Program-made: the position numbers and the translations under genes
NCBI GenBank assembly: GCA_945285405.1
Contig: CALYQJ010000008.1
Location: forward strand, 1 to 64,000
Reading direction: 5' to 3'
DNA from: an uncultured Lactobacillaceae bacterium
Lineage (GTDB): Bacteria > Bacillota > Bacilli > Lactobacillales > Lactobacillaceae
Length of the DNA stretch: 64,000 nucleotides
In this document: positions 7,549 through 18,846 of the stretch, in pieces
Layout: every line of letters begins with the position of its first letter
Position numbering within the stretch: position 1 is the first letter of the stretch
The notes under the pieces: model-generated
The model's database searches: none
What the model saw: the letters and a program-made list of their open reading frames with translations, nothing else
What the model was told of the DNA's origin: nothing

Positions 7549-8632
7549 CTTTTTAGAAAAAATTAGTCAATTAGTTGAACATTATGGTGAATTACAAGGA
7601 ATGATGAGTGATCCAGAAATTATTTCGGATACGAATCGTTATATGAAATTAACAAAAGAAGAAGCCAAACTTCGACCAATAGTTGAAAAATATCATAAAT
7701 ATATTAAGAACCAGGATCTAATTAGTGAGAATAAAGAAATAATTAGCAGTTCTGATGATCAAGAATTAACTGATTTAGCTAGAGATGAATTAAAATCTGC
7801 AACGGAATCAAATCAAAAACTGGAACAAGAAATGAAAGTTGATTTGTTGCCAGAAGATCCTAATGACGATAAAAATATTATTTTAGAGATTCGAGGTGCT
7901 GCAGGTGGTGATGAAGCTTCTTTATTTGCAGGAGATTTGCTCAACATGTATGAAAAATATGTTGCAACTCAACCTGGTTGGAATTTAGAAATTGTAAGTT
8001 CCTCGCCAACTGAAGTAGGTGGATACAAGGAAGTTGAAGCAATAATTACGGGGGATCATGTTTATTCTAAATTAAAATATGAAAATGGAGCTCATCGCGT
8101 CCAACGAGTACCAGTAACTGAATCACAAGGAAGAGTGCATACTTCCACAGCTACAGTAATTGTAATGCCAGAATATAGTGAAACAGATTACCAGATTGAT
8201 CCTAAAGATATTAGGGTAGACATTTTACGGTCAAGTGGAGCTGGTGGTCAACATATCAATAAAACTTCTAGTGCAGTACGAATGCTTCATTTACCCACAG
8301 GAATTATGGTATTTATGGAAGAACAAAGATCTCAACAGCAAAATCGGGCTAAGGCTTTACAAATTTTAACTACAAGAGTACATGATTATTATGAGTCGCA
8401 AAATCAAGAAAAATATGACAATACTCGAAAAAATCTTGTTGGAACTGGTGATCGTTCTGAAAGAATTCGAACTTACAATTATCCTCAAAACCGAGTAACA
8501 GATCACCGTATAGGTTTGACTTTAAACAAGTTGGATAAAGTAATGGATGGAGGATTAGCTGAAGTGGTGGATGCTTTAGTTGCTTATGATCAAGCTCAAA
8601 AGTTGGAAGATCTTGAAAACAGTAAAAACTAA
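7541..8632 (+). CDS. prfA: Peptide chain release factor 1
   Basis: Reads UAA and UAG in the ribosomal A site and triggers peptide release. 363 residues, normal length. The stop-codon-reading tripeptide is PVT (191-193; the family has PxT) and the catalytic GGQ is at 235-237 within [20 protein letters not shown] methylation is done by PrmC, the product of the next gene, with which it overlaps. Translationally coupled to tdk (8-base overlap). Confidence 0.98.
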   Translation: MDNFLEKISQLVEHYGELQGMMSDPEIISDTNRYMKLTKEEAKLRPIVEKYHKYIKNQDLISENKEIISSSDDQELTDLARDELKSATESNQKLEQEMKVDLLPEDPNDDKNIILEIRGAAGGDEASLFAGDLLNMYEKYVATQPGWNLEIVSSSPTEVGGYKEVEAIITGDHVYSKLKYENGAHRVQRVPVTESQGRVHTSTATVIVMPEYSETDYQIDPKDIRVDILRSSGAGGQHINKTSSAVRMLHLPTGIMVFMEEQRSQQQNRAKALQILTTRVHDYYESQNQEKYDNTRKNLVGTGDRSERIRTYNYPQNRVTDHRIGLTLNKLDKVMDGGLAEVVDALVAYDQAQKLEDLENSKN

Positions 8633-9437
8633 GCCATTAGTAATTGATTTTTTAAATTTAGCTCGTGCTTTATTAGCTTCTGATGCCATTATTGCTGATT
8701 ATATTGTAGCTGATTTATTGCATGTTCCCTTAACGCAATTACCTTGTTACTATCAGCTTCCTTTTGACGAATTTCCTACAGCTCAAGTATGGCTTAGAAA
8801 ATTCTTAGATGGGGTACCTTATCAATATATTAGTCATCAAGCTTACTTTTATGATTTAGATTTTTATGTTGATCAGCGAGTATTAATTCCTCGCCCAGAA
8901 ACAGAAGAATTAGTCGCTTGGATATTACGTCTATATGATAATTATCCTTTAAGAGTTTTGGATTTAGCCACCGGTTCTGGAGCTATTGGAATTACTTTAA
9001 AAAAGCATCGCCCTCAATGGCGAGTTACTGCAAGTGATGTTTCAGTTGCAGCATTACAAGTTGCAAAAAAGAATGCTCAGAAAAATCAAGTAGCAATTAA
9101 TTTTGTTTTAAGTAATTTATTTCAAAAAATTGAAGGGAAATATGACTTAATTGTAACTAATCCTCCCTATGTTTCTTCAAGTGAAATTGATGAAATGGAT
9201 TCAAGAGTAATAGATTATGAGCCACCATTGGCTTTATTTGCGCCTAATTTGGGACTTTATTTTTATAAAAAAATTTATCAGCTCATTCAAAATTACTTAA
9301 ATACAAAAGGAAGTTTGTTTATGGAATTTGGATTTAAACAAAAAAAAAGTTTGGAAGAAATTTTTAAAGAAGGGCAATTAGTTTTTAAATCTGACTTGGC
9401 AGGTCATGATCGCATGCTTTGGTGGCGAAATGACTAA
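8613..9437 (+). CDS. prmC: Release factor glutamine methyltransferase PrmC
   Basis: SAM-dependent N5-methylation of the GGQ glutamine in release factors. Methyltransferase motif I DLATGSGAIG (about 117-126) and catalytic NPPY (about 183-186) are intact; the N-terminal helical domain precedes them. The best start is the TTG at 8613 behind GGAAG, giving 274 residues and a 20-base overlap with prfA; a TTG at 8580 is also in frame but has no SD. The gene is next to its substrate gene, as in most Firmicutes, and overlaps the following gene by 8 bases. Confidence 0.93.
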   Translation: MKTVKTKPLVIDFLNLARALLASDAIIADYIVADLLHVPLTQLPCYYQLPFDEFPTAQVWLRKFLDGVPYQYISHQAYFYDLDFYVDQRVLIPRPETEELVAWILRLYDNYPLRVLDLATGSGAIGITLKKHRPQWRVTASDVSVAALQVAKKNAQKNQVAINFVLSNLFQKIEGKYDLIVTNPPYVSSSEIDEMDSRVIDYEPPLALFAPNLGLYFYKKIYQLIQNYLNTKGSLFMEFGFKQKKSLEEIFKEGQLVFKSDLAGHDRMLWWRND

Positions 9438-10350
9438 AATTTTTCATCAAAAAGATTTTTTTGCTGCGGTACCATTAATTAAATCTGGTGCCACTGTAGT
9501 TTATCCGACGGAAACGGTTTATGGATTGGGAGCTGCGCTTAATAATGTTGAATCTCTAAAAAAAGTTTTTAAAATAAAACATCGTTCTTTTGATAAACCT
9601 TTGAGTTTAAATATTGCTGACGCAACAATGGCACGACCTTTTATAAATGAAAAAGATTATTTAATTTATAAAAGAATAGCAAAAAAGTTTTTGCCAGGTC
9701 CATTGTCAGTAATTTTTAAAACAAATTATTGTGGAGCAACCAGTAGTTATTTTACTCATAATCATACAATTTCTTTACGTATGCCAGATAATGATTATTT
9801 TTTGGCAATTTTAAACAAAATTGGACCTTTACCAGGTACATCAGCTAATTTAAGTGGCCAATTATCACTAACTCAAGAAGAAACAATTATTTCTTCAATG
9901 AATAATTTAGCTGATGTCATTCTTTTAAACGGAGAAGGGAAAGTAGGAGTTGAGTCAACAATTTTAGATTTGTCAAATGATCCGTTGATTCGACGCCAAG
10001 GAGTTATTTCGGTATCTGAATTAACAAATTTTTTACAAAAAGAAGTGAAGGTTTTATCAGATCAAAGGCATTATCAATTAACAAAACCTTTGTATATCTA
10101 TCAAAATTATTCCGAACTAGCTAATTTAATTACAGTTCATTCTAGAGAAAATTATTTTATTTTAGGAAATAATTTTGATTTACCAGGAAACCATTTAGAT
10201 TTAAGTAGTAATCCATTATCAGAATTGTTTAAAATTGTTAAAGCATTGAATGATAATCCAGAAATTACAGTTATTTTTGCTCAAGTGACTGGTAATAATT
10301 TGTATTCTAAAAAAGTTGAGGAAATGGTGAACCATGAAATTGGCCTTTAA
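9430..10350 (+). CDS. L-threonylcarbamoyladenylate synthase (Sua5/YwlC type)
   Basis: Makes threonylcarbamoyl-AMP for the t6A37 modification of ANN-decoding tRNAs. The N-terminal TsaC/YrdC domain (about 1-200) is intact: YPTETVYGLG (25-34), KIKHRSFDKPL (48-58), SANLSG and GVESTI. The Sua5 C-terminal domain is short and drifted: the usual KYRHYxP linker reads DQRHYQLTKP, and the whole protein has 306 residues against about 330-345 usually. The start is the ATG at 9430, overlapping prmC by 8 bases; an upstream in-frame ATG at 9406 lies inside prmC. Confidence 0.9.
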   Translation: MTKIFHQKDFFAAVPLIKSGATVVYPTETVYGLGAALNNVESLKKVFKIKHRSFDKPLSLNIADATMARPFINEKDYLIYKRIAKKFLPGPLSVIFKTNYCGATSSYFTHNHTISLRMPDNDYFLAILNKIGPLPGTSANLSGQLSLTQEETIISSMNNLADVILLNGEGKVGVESTILDLSNDPLIRRQGVISVSELTNFLQKEVKVLSDQRHYQLTKPLYIYQNYSELANLITVHSRENYFILGNNFDLPGNHLDLSSNPLSELFKIVKALNDNPEITVIFAQVTGNNLYSKKVEEMVNHEIGL

Positions 10351-11281
10351 TTCTTCTAAAAATTTAGCTCCTTTTGAAGAAATTAAATGGCAAAAATTAT
10401 TTGGTGAATCTGTATTTATAGAAGAATTTTCCAATGAACAAATTGCTCTAAATGTTTTATTCAATGCTTTGATGAGATCAAATGATCGCTTTTTAATTAT
10501 TTCAGGTGCTACTATTACTCTGAATTCTAAATTTCGTTGGATTTTGAATCATTATTCAGGAAAATATTTAACCGTGGACTTTTTAGATCCAGATTTTGCT
10601 GAAATTAAGTCAGTGGTTAAGAATTATTGTCCACAATTTATTGTTTATGATTTTTTAAATATAGCTCCTAAACCTAATTTGAATTATTGGCATCATTTAA
10701 CTCGTATAAATGGTTCTAAACTTATAATTAGTTTAGGGGAGGGTATTAATAGCAATTTTATTCAAGAATGCAGTTTGATTTCTCATGCTGATTTTTTGAC
10801 TGCTTTTTGGGGGATGGGACTAATTGTTACTTCTCCACAAAATCGTAATGTGATTAAAGATAGTAAGCGTGATTTTTTAGGAAAAGATAACTTAGTCAAA
10901 CCTAATTGGGTAACCCCTAAAACTGCAGTAGCCAATTTTAAATATCTATTAAAAGAAATTGATTCGAGTTTTATTTATGGTAAAAAAGGGAGTTATGCTC
11001 TTTTTGGTTTTCAAGAAACGGCTCAACGTGTAGAAAATTTTCAACAAATTTTAAAACAAATCGGAATTGAATTATTACAAGTCCCTTTAAAAAATAAAAA
11101 ATTATCTTTCTTAGAGCTCTCAAGTTTTAAGTTAACTCAGCAGGAGTATTCAATTAATTCATTCACTAAATTAGGAAAAATAATAATGATGGCGTTTTAT
11201 TATCAAAAAGATATAATAAAGCTTGAAGATTTGCATCAAGAAGTATTAAATATCTATCGGGATCATTTAGAATCTCAATAA
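10334..11281 (+). CDS. Degenerate GlyA-like protein (probable SHMT pseudoenzyme)
   Basis: Intact ORF of 315 residues in the position where glyA (serine hydroxymethyltransferase, about 410 residues) sits in related genomes, between sua5 and upp. By eye it follows GlyA from the KxxFGAEHVNVQPHSG region (here [15 protein letters not shown], about residues 20-34) to the C-terminus: PYADFVTTTTHK matches [10 protein letters not shown], and the RxGTAAVTSRGF region matches [12 protein letters not shown]. The PLP lysine segment THKTLRGPRGG is deleted, the cofactor Asp motif VDMAH reads ISLGEG, and the GlyA N-terminus is missing. Catalysis as SHMT is therefore not expected. It overlaps sua5 by 17 bases. 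Alternative: an unrelated fold-type I protein; the synteny argues against this. Confidence 0.75.
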   Translation: MKLAFNSSKNLAPFEEIKWQKLFGESVFIEEFSNEQIALNVLFNALMRSNDRFLIISGATITLNSKFRWILNHYSGKYLTVDFLDPDFAEIKSVVKNYCPQFIVYDFLNIAPKPNLNYWHHLTRINGSKLIISLGEGINSNFIQECSLISHADFLTAFWGMGLIVTSPQNRNVIKDSKRDFLGKDNLVKPNWVTPKTAVANFKYLLKEIDSSFIYGKKGSYALFGFQETAQRVENFQQILKQIGIELLQVPLKNKKLSFLELSSFKLTQQEYSINSFTKLGKIIMMAFYYQKDIIKLEDLHQEVLNIYRDHLESQ

Positions 11282-11312
11282 TAAATTAAAAAATTTATCA
11301 GGAGGTATTATT

Positions 11313-11942
11313 TTGAGTAAGTTTACAGTTTTAAACCACCCATTAATTCAACACAAGTTGACAATTATTCGGGATAAAAATGCCGGTACTAAGGTGTTTC
11401 GGGAAGTTGCTAATGAAATAGCTGAATTAATGGTATACGAGATTACTCGGGATTTACCATTGAAAGATGTAAAAATTGAAACCCCAATGGGACAAACTGT
11501 TCAAAAAACATTGGCGGGTAAAAAATTAGCAGTAATACCAATTTTAAGAGCAGGTCTAGGAATGGTAGATGGGGTTTTACGTTTAATTCCAGCAGCTAAA
11601 GTTGGTCATATCGGAATGTACCGTGATGAAAAAACTTTAAAACCCCATGAATATTTTGTAAAAATGCCTTCAGATATAGATAAACGGATTTTATTTATTG
11701 TTGATCCAATGTTAGCAACTGGTGGTTCTGCTAATATGGCAATCGAAGCCTTAAAAAAACGTGGGGCTAAATCAATTCGTTTAGTAGTATTAGTTGCAGC
11801 CCCAGAAGGTGTAAAAGCGGTACAAGAACAAAATCCTGATGTAGATATTTATGCAGCAGCTTTAGACGAAAAAATAAATGATATTGGTTATATTTTCCCA
11901 GGTCTAGGTGATGCTGGAGATAGATTATTTGGGACTAAGTAA
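11313..11942 (+). CDS. upp: Uracil phosphoribosyltransferase
   Basis: Converts uracil and PRPP to UMP in pyrimidine salvage. 209 residues, normal. PRPP-binding loop [12 protein letters not shown] (about 130-141) and the uracil-binding C-terminal region [16 protein letters not shown] are intact. The start is TTG, 7 bases after AGGAGG. It lies directly before the ATP synthase operon, as in many Bacillota. No strong terminator separates it from atpB, so read-through into atp is possible. Confidence 0.98.
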   Translation: MSKFTVLNHPLIQHKLTIIRDKNAGTKVFREVANEIAELMVYEITRDLPLKDVKIETPMGQTVQKTLAGKKLAVIPILRAGLGMVDGVLRLIPAAKVGHIGMYRDEKTLKPHEYFVKMPSDIDKRILFIVDPMLATGGSANMAIEALKKRGAKSIRLVVLVAAPEGVKAVQEQNPDVDIYAAALDEKINDIGYIFPGLGDAGDRLFGTK

Positions 11943-11987
11943 AACGTTTTAAAAAAAAAATATAGTTTATATATCTTTTTTATGGTG

Positions 11988-11993
11988 TATGAT
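11988..11993 (+). promoter_or_regulatory. Possible -10 box of the atp operon
   Basis: TATGAT preceded by GGTG in the 145-nt upp-atpB gap; the matching -35 region is weak. A small stem AAGAGT/ACTCTT follows at about 12004-12028, in the leader before the SD of atpB. Confidence 0.3.
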
Positions 11994-12088
11994 ATCTATT
12001 TGGCAAGAGTAACTGATTTTCAACTCTTATTATTGTCGAAAGAGAGGTAAGGAATACGGATAAAGATGCAACAATAATAATTTTTGGT

Positions 12089-12766
12089 TTGCGCTTTAAC
12101 CTTGCCAATGATATACCCATTTTGGTAATTGCCGTTTTAATTTTAGCATTGGTAATCTCATGGTCACGTAATTTGAAGTTACGACCGGGGCGTAAGCAAA
12201 ATGCTTTAGAATGGTTGATTAATTTTACCAATAATGTAGTTAACAGTAATTTGTCAGGAGAAGCCAGAAAGCCCGCAAAGCTCTTTGGCTTTGTCGTTTT
12301 CTTATTCATTATTTTTAGTAATGAAATTGGATTATTTTTTCAAGTATCTAATAATGGCTATAGCTATTTTAGATCACCTACAGCTTCGGCTATTGTTACA
12401 ATGACTTTAGCAACGATGGTTTTGGCTTATTCTCATTATGCCGGAGTAAAGAAACACGGTTTGAAAAAGTATCTGAAAAGTTATATTGAACCATTTCCTT
12501 TCTTTTTACCAATCAATTTAATTGATGACTTTTCAAGTTTTTTAACCCTATCTTTAAGGTTATATGGCAATATTTATGCAGGGGAAGTTTTGGTTCATTT
12601 AATTTCAAGTTTAGCTTTTGGAATTAAAGGATTAACTTTTATTACGGCTCCTTTTGCCTTCATCCTGATGTTAATCTGGCAAGTATTCTCTTTATTTATT
12701 GGTGCAGTCCAAACTTATGTCTTTTTAAATTTATCAATGGTTTACATTGATCGAAAAGTAAATTAA
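12089..12766 (+). CDS. atpB: F1Fo ATP synthase subunit a
   Basis: Membrane stator subunit that forms the proton half-channels against the c ring. Conserved helix with the essential Arg is seen as SLRLYGNIYAGE, followed by the last helices WQVFSLFIGAVQTYVFLNLSMVY. First gene of atpBEFHAGDC. The TTG at 12089 has no SD and would cut off the family N-terminus. In-frame codons upstream read (ACG)-D-K-D-A-T-I-I-I-F-G-L, matching the usual M-N-x-D...FFGL start, and GAGAGG lies 8 bases before ACG 12056. The real start is probably that ACG (236 residues), or the base is a mutation or error. Confidence 0.92.
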   Translation: MRFNLANDIPILVIAVLILALVISWSRNLKLRPGRKQNALEWLINFTNNVVNSNLSGEARKPAKLFGFVVFLFIIFSNEIGLFFQVSNNGYSYFRSPTASAIVTMTLATMVLAYSHYAGVKKHGLKKYLKSYIEPFPFFLPINLIDDFSSFLTLSLRLYGNIYAGEVLVHLISSLAFGIKGLTFITAPFAFILMLIWQVFSLFIGAVQTYVFLNLSMVYIDRKVN

Positions 12767-12792
12767 TAAAACGTGGAGGAAATAGAATAAAA

Positions 12793-13014
12793 ATGACTGG
12801 AATTAATTTAATCGCCGCTGCAATTGCAGCAGCCTTTGCAGCCATCGCTGGTGGTTTCGGTGATGCGATCGTAGTTAGTAAAGCTTTAGAAAGTATGGCG
12901 CGTCAACCAGAACAAAGTGGTACTATTCGCGGTACCATGATCCTTGGTGTGGGGTTGACTGAGTCTACTCCAATTTTAGCGATTGTTATTGCCTTGATTT
13001 TGGTATTTAAATAA
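12793..13014 (+). CDS. atpE: F1Fo ATP synthase subunit c
   Basis: Proteolipid of the rotor ring, two TM helices in 73 residues. The proton-carrying carboxylate is E57 in GVGLTESTP, and the polar loop is ARQPEQ (36-41). The N-terminal helix is Ala/Gly-rich. GGAGGA lies 12 bases before the ATG, rather far; an in-frame ATA (12787) is 6 bases after the SD and would add two residues. Base composition is GC-richer than its neighbours, as expected for a highly expressed gene. Confidence 0.98.
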   Translation: MTGINLIAAAIAAAFAAIAGGFGDAIVVSKALESMARQPEQSGTIRGTMILGVGLTESTPILAIVIALILVFK

Positions 13015-13047
13015 TTAAGGGCAGGCAAAAAGAAAGGGGTTAATAAA

Positions 13048-13551
13048 ATGCTCAGTTTAGGAATGGAATCTCTTGAATTAGGCGATACCCTACTGCTATT
13101 AGTTACCTTGATTGTAATGATTTTTTTAATCGGGAAATATGCTTATGGACCGGTTAATAAAATTCTTGAGGATCGTCGAAAAAAAATTAATGATGATCTT
13201 GATTCAGCACAAAATAAGCGTAAAATTGCTGAAAAATTAGTAAATCAACGCCAAAAAGAAATTGATACTAGTCATGATGAAGTTAGTGCCATCATTGCTA
13301 AAGCTAAAAAAGATGCAGAAAAGCAACGAATAAAGATTATTGAACAAGCCCACCAAGATGCAGCAGCAGTTGAAGAAAGATCAAAAAATGATTTATCTCA
13401 GCAGAAAGCTCAAATGATGGGGCAAGTTAAAGATAATTTAGTTGACATTTCGACTAAAATGGCAGAACAAATCTTGCAAGATCAAGTTGATCAAGAAAAG
13501 CAGAAACAATCAATTGATGACTTTTTAAAGAAACTTGAGGCTAATAAATGA
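13048..13551 (+). CDS. atpF: F1Fo ATP synthase subunit b
   Basis: Peripheral stalk. 167 residues with one N-terminal membrane segment (about 12-32, LLLLVTLIVMIFLIGKYAYGPV) followed by a long charged helix rich in K, E, Q and A that runs to the C-terminus (coiled coil with its partner b). SD AAAGGGG precedes the ATG. The stop overlaps the start of atpH by 4 bases (ATGA). Confidence 0.97.
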   Translation: MLSLGMESLELGDTLLLLVTLIVMIFLIGKYAYGPVNKILEDRRKKINDDLDSAQNKRKIAEKLVNQRQKEIDTSHDEVSAIIAKAKKDAEKQRIKIIEQAHQDAAAVEERSKNDLSQQKAQMMGQVKDNLVDISTKMAEQILQDQVDQEKQKQSIDDFLKKLEANK

Positions 13552-14117
13552 GCTATGATCGTGAAAAGTATGTGAAAGCTTATGTTTTAGCTTTAGGGTC
13601 AATTGTCTCAGTAACTGAAGCTGATGAATTTATTAGGCAATTACAATCAGTAGTTAAAATAATCGAAGAGCAAAATTTGTTAATTACTGCTTTAGCTAGT
13701 CGACGATTACCTGCTAATTTTGAACAAAATTTGTTAAAAAAATTGACTCAAGATTGTAATGAAAAGGTTGGTAGATTTCTTCAGGTTATTGTTAGAAATG
13801 GGCATATTAATATTATTAAAAACGTATTAACTGAATTTTGTAATTTTCAGGATCAACGTCAAAATAAAATGGTTTTTATTGCTCGAGTCCCTTATTTACC
13901 ACCTCAAGATCAACAAGAGAAAATAGTAGAGGTACTTAAAAACAAATTTAATTTGGATAAAATTCAAATTAATTATCAAATAGATCGTAGCCTTATCGGA
14001 GGCATTATTCTGAAAAGTAAGCGATATTTAATTGATGATTCGCTGCGTACCCGTTTAAGTCGCGTTAGAGATTCATTATTGCAAATGAAAATTAGTAAAA
14101 AAGAATTGGAGGCATAA
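13548..14117 (+). CDS. atpH: F1Fo ATP synthase subunit delta
   Basis: Soluble stalk protein linking the top of the alpha3beta3 hexamer to subunit b (OSCP family). 189 residues. The C-terminal family motif is visible as [29 protein letters not shown]. It starts within the last codons of atpF (4-base overlap) and ends two bases before the TTG of atpA, whose SD lies in its last codons. Confidence 0.96.
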   Translation: MSYDREKYVKAYVLALGSIVSVTEADEFIRQLQSVVKIIEEQNLLITALASRRLPANFEQNLLKKLTQDCNEKVGRFLQVIVRNGHINIIKNVLTEFCNFQDQRQNKMVFIARVPYLPPQDQQEKIVEVLKNKFNLDKIQINYQIDRSLIGGIILKSKRYLIDDSLRTRLSRVRDSLLQMKISKKELEA

Positions 14118-14119
14118 TT

Positions 14120-15679
14120 TTGGCAACTACTGAGGCATTGGCTGAGGCTATAAAAAAACAACTTAGTCAATACGAAGAAGAAATTAAAGTTGATGAAATT
14201 GGTGCCGTAACATATTTAGGTGATGGAATTGTCAGAGCTTCGGGCCTAAACAATGCAATGTATGGTGAACTAGTCAAATTCCAAAATGGAGTTTATGGAT
14301 TAATTCAAAATTTAGAAAGAGACGACGTTGGAATTATTGTTTTAGGTGCCTATGATAAAATTTCTGAGGGTGATACGGTTACCAGAACAGGCCGAATTAT
14401 GGAAGTACCAGTTGGAGATGCTTTAATCGGACGAGTTGTCGATCCACTGGGTCGACCGATAGATGGAGCTGGTGAGATTACGACAACTCAAACTCGTCCA
14501 ATTGAATGTCAAGCTCCAGGTGTTATGCAACGAAAATCGGTGGATCAGCCTTTGCAAACTGGAATTAAAGCAATTGATGCTATAGTACCAATTGGCAGAG
14601 GACAACGGGAATTAATTATCGGTGATCGAAAAACAGGTAAAACTTCTTTAGCAATTGACACTATTTTGAATCAAAAAGATCAAAATGTAATTTGTATTTA
14701 TGTGGCAATTGGTCAAAAACAATCTACGGTACGTACACAGGTTGAAACTTTAAAAGAGCACGGGGCTCTTGATTATACAATAATTGTGGAAGCAGGACCT
14801 TCTCAACCAGCACCACTTTTATACATATCACCTTATGCTGGTTCAGCAATGGGTGAGTATTTTATGTATAACGGTCGTGATGTTTTAATTGTATTTGATG
14901 ACTTATCGAAACAAGCTGTTGCTTATCGTGAGATATCTTTATTACTTCGTCGACCGCCGGGAAGAGAAGCTTATCCGGGGGATATCTTTTACACTCATTC
15001 GCGTCTTCTTGAACGTAGTGCTAAATTGAGCGATGATTTAGGTGGAGGTTCAATGACAGCATTACCAATCATTGAAACTCAAGCAGGAGATATTTCTGCT
15101 TACATTCCCACTAATGTAATTTCTATTACTGATGGGCAAATCTTTTTACAAAGTGACCTATTTTATGCGGGAACACGTCCAGCAATTGATGCGGGAGCTT
15201 CGGTTTCTCGTGTTGGTGGTTCTGCTCAAACAAAGGCAATGAAGAAATTATCAGGTACTTTGCGAATTGATTTAGCAAGTTACCGTGAACTTGAATCTTT
15301 TTCCCAATTTGGAACGGATTTGGATGCGGCAACTCAAGCTAAACTAAATCGGGGTCGACGCACAGTCGAGGTTTTGAAGCAAAAATTACATCAATCATTG
15401 ACTGTGGCTGAAGAAACCGTAATCCTCTATTCTTTAACTCAAGGATATATTGATGATGTACCAATTAACAACATAAGTGATTATGAAGATACTTTAGTTA
15501 AAGAAATGCATGAACAATATAATGAAATTATGGATCAAATTACTCAAACAAAGGATTTACCAAAAGGGAATGTATTGAAGGAAGCAGTTGAAGCAATTAC
15601 CCATAATTTTATTACAAAAATAAATCATAATAGTGGTTCAAGTATAGCTAATAATATCGCAAATCAAATTTCAAATTAG
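14120..15679 (+). CDS. atpA: F1Fo ATP synthase subunit alpha
   Basis: Non-catalytic nucleotide-binding subunit of F1. 519 residues; Walker A GDRKTGKT (168-175) and the signature [22 protein letters not shown] are intact. The C-terminus is about 10-15 residues longer than usual and Asn/Ser-rich. Start is TTG with SD TTGGAGG inside the end of atpH. Confidence 0.98.
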   Translation: MATTEALAEAIKKQLSQYEEEIKVDEIGAVTYLGDGIVRASGLNNAMYGELVKFQNGVYGLIQNLERDDVGIIVLGAYDKISEGDTVTRTGRIMEVPVGDALIGRVVDPLGRPIDGAGEITTTQTRPIECQAPGVMQRKSVDQPLQTGIKAIDAIVPIGRGQRELIIGDRKTGKTSLAIDTILNQKDQNVICIYVAIGQKQSTVRTQVETLKEHGALDYTIIVEAGPSQPAPLLYISPYAGSAMGEYFMYNGRDVLIVFDDLSKQAVAYREISLLLRRPPGREAYPGDIFYTHSRLLERSAKLSDDLGGGSMTALPIIETQAGDISAYIPTNVISITDGQIFLQSDLFYAGTRPAIDAGASVSRVGGSAQTKAMKKLSGTLRIDLASYRELESFSQFGTDLDAATQAKLNRGRRTVEVLKQKLHQSLTVAEETVILYSLTQGYIDDVPINNISDYEDTLVKEMHEQYNEIMDQITQTKDLPKGNVLKEAVEAITHNFITKINHNSGSSIANNIANQISN

Positions 15680-15687
15680 GTGAAAAA

Positions 15688-18179
<2,492 letters not shown>

Positions 18180-18187
18180 GTGGACTA

Positions 18188-18616
18188 ATGAATGAGCATA
18201 AGATTTTTCGGATTAATATTGTGACCCCTGATGGACTTGTTTATGATCATCGTTCAACTTTGGTTGTAGTACGAGCAATTGGCGGCGAAATTGGTTTTGA
18301 AGCTGATCATGAGCCAACTCTAGTTTCATTACAAATTGCTCCGGTTAAAATCTACCGTGTTAATGGACAAATTCAATATGTTGCCGTTAATGGTGGCTTT
18401 TTGGAAATGGACGATAATGTAGCGACAATTGTAGCTAATACTGCGGAAAGGCCTAGTGATATTGATGTTGGAAGGGCTCAAACTGCTGAAGAAAGAGCTA
18501 GAGAACAAATAAAAAAAGCAAAGCAAGATCATGATAAAGCCGCTTTAAGAAGAGCTACTGTTGCTTTAAATCGAGCAATCAATCGAATTAGTACAGCCTC
18601 ATTAAAAAATCATTAA
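18188..18616 (+). CDS. atpC: F1Fo ATP synthase subunit epsilon
   Basis: Rotor subunit that couples gamma to the c ring and can inhibit hydrolysis. 142 residues: N-terminal beta sandwich (VTPDGLVYDH, GGEIGFEADHEPTLVSL) and C-terminal two-helix hairpin (ERAREQIKKAKQDHDKAALRRATVALNRAINR). Last gene of the operon; a strong terminator follows 13 bases later. Confidence 0.97.
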   Translation: MNEHKIFRINIVTPDGLVYDHRSTLVVVRAIGGEIGFEADHEPTLVSLQIAPVKIYRVNGQIQYVAVNGGFLEMDDNVATIVANTAERPSDIDVGRAQTAEERAREQIKKAKQDHDKAALRRATVALNRAINRISTASLKNH

Positions 18617-18629
18617 TATTTAAAAAATT

Positions 18630-18669
18630 AAGTCCAGTTTAAATGAAAAAATTTAAACTGGACTTTTAG
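18630..18669 (+). terminator. Terminator of the atp operon
   Basis: 15-bp perfect stem: AAGTCCAGTTTAAAT (18630-18644), loop GAAAAA, ATTTAAACTGGACTT (18651-18665), then a short T run. A second inverted repeat GGATTTC/GAAATCC (18734-18758) follows in the same gap and may be an operator or second stem. Confidence 0.92.
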
Positions 18670-18791
18670 TGTTATCATGAAACTAATACTAAATTTGATT
18701 TTATAAACTTTTATGATACGCTGAATTTTTTAAGGATTTCTAAAATATTTGGAAATCCTAATTAACTATAATCAATAAGAATATAAAATGA

Positions 18792-18797
18792 TATAAT
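18792..18797 (+). promoter_or_regulatory. -10 box of the mbl operon
   Basis: TATAAT about 50 bases before the mbl start; no convincing -35 is seen at 16-18 bases. It is the only good -10 between the atp terminator and mbl. Confidence 0.5.
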
Positions 18798-18846
18798 TAA
18801 GATCAATGGGTATTCAGAATTTATAATAAATACGGAGTAGTTTAGC

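Noticed and set aside
11980-12309. 109-codon minus-strand ORF over the start of atpB
   Set aside because: Antisense to a conserved gene and carries no family signature.
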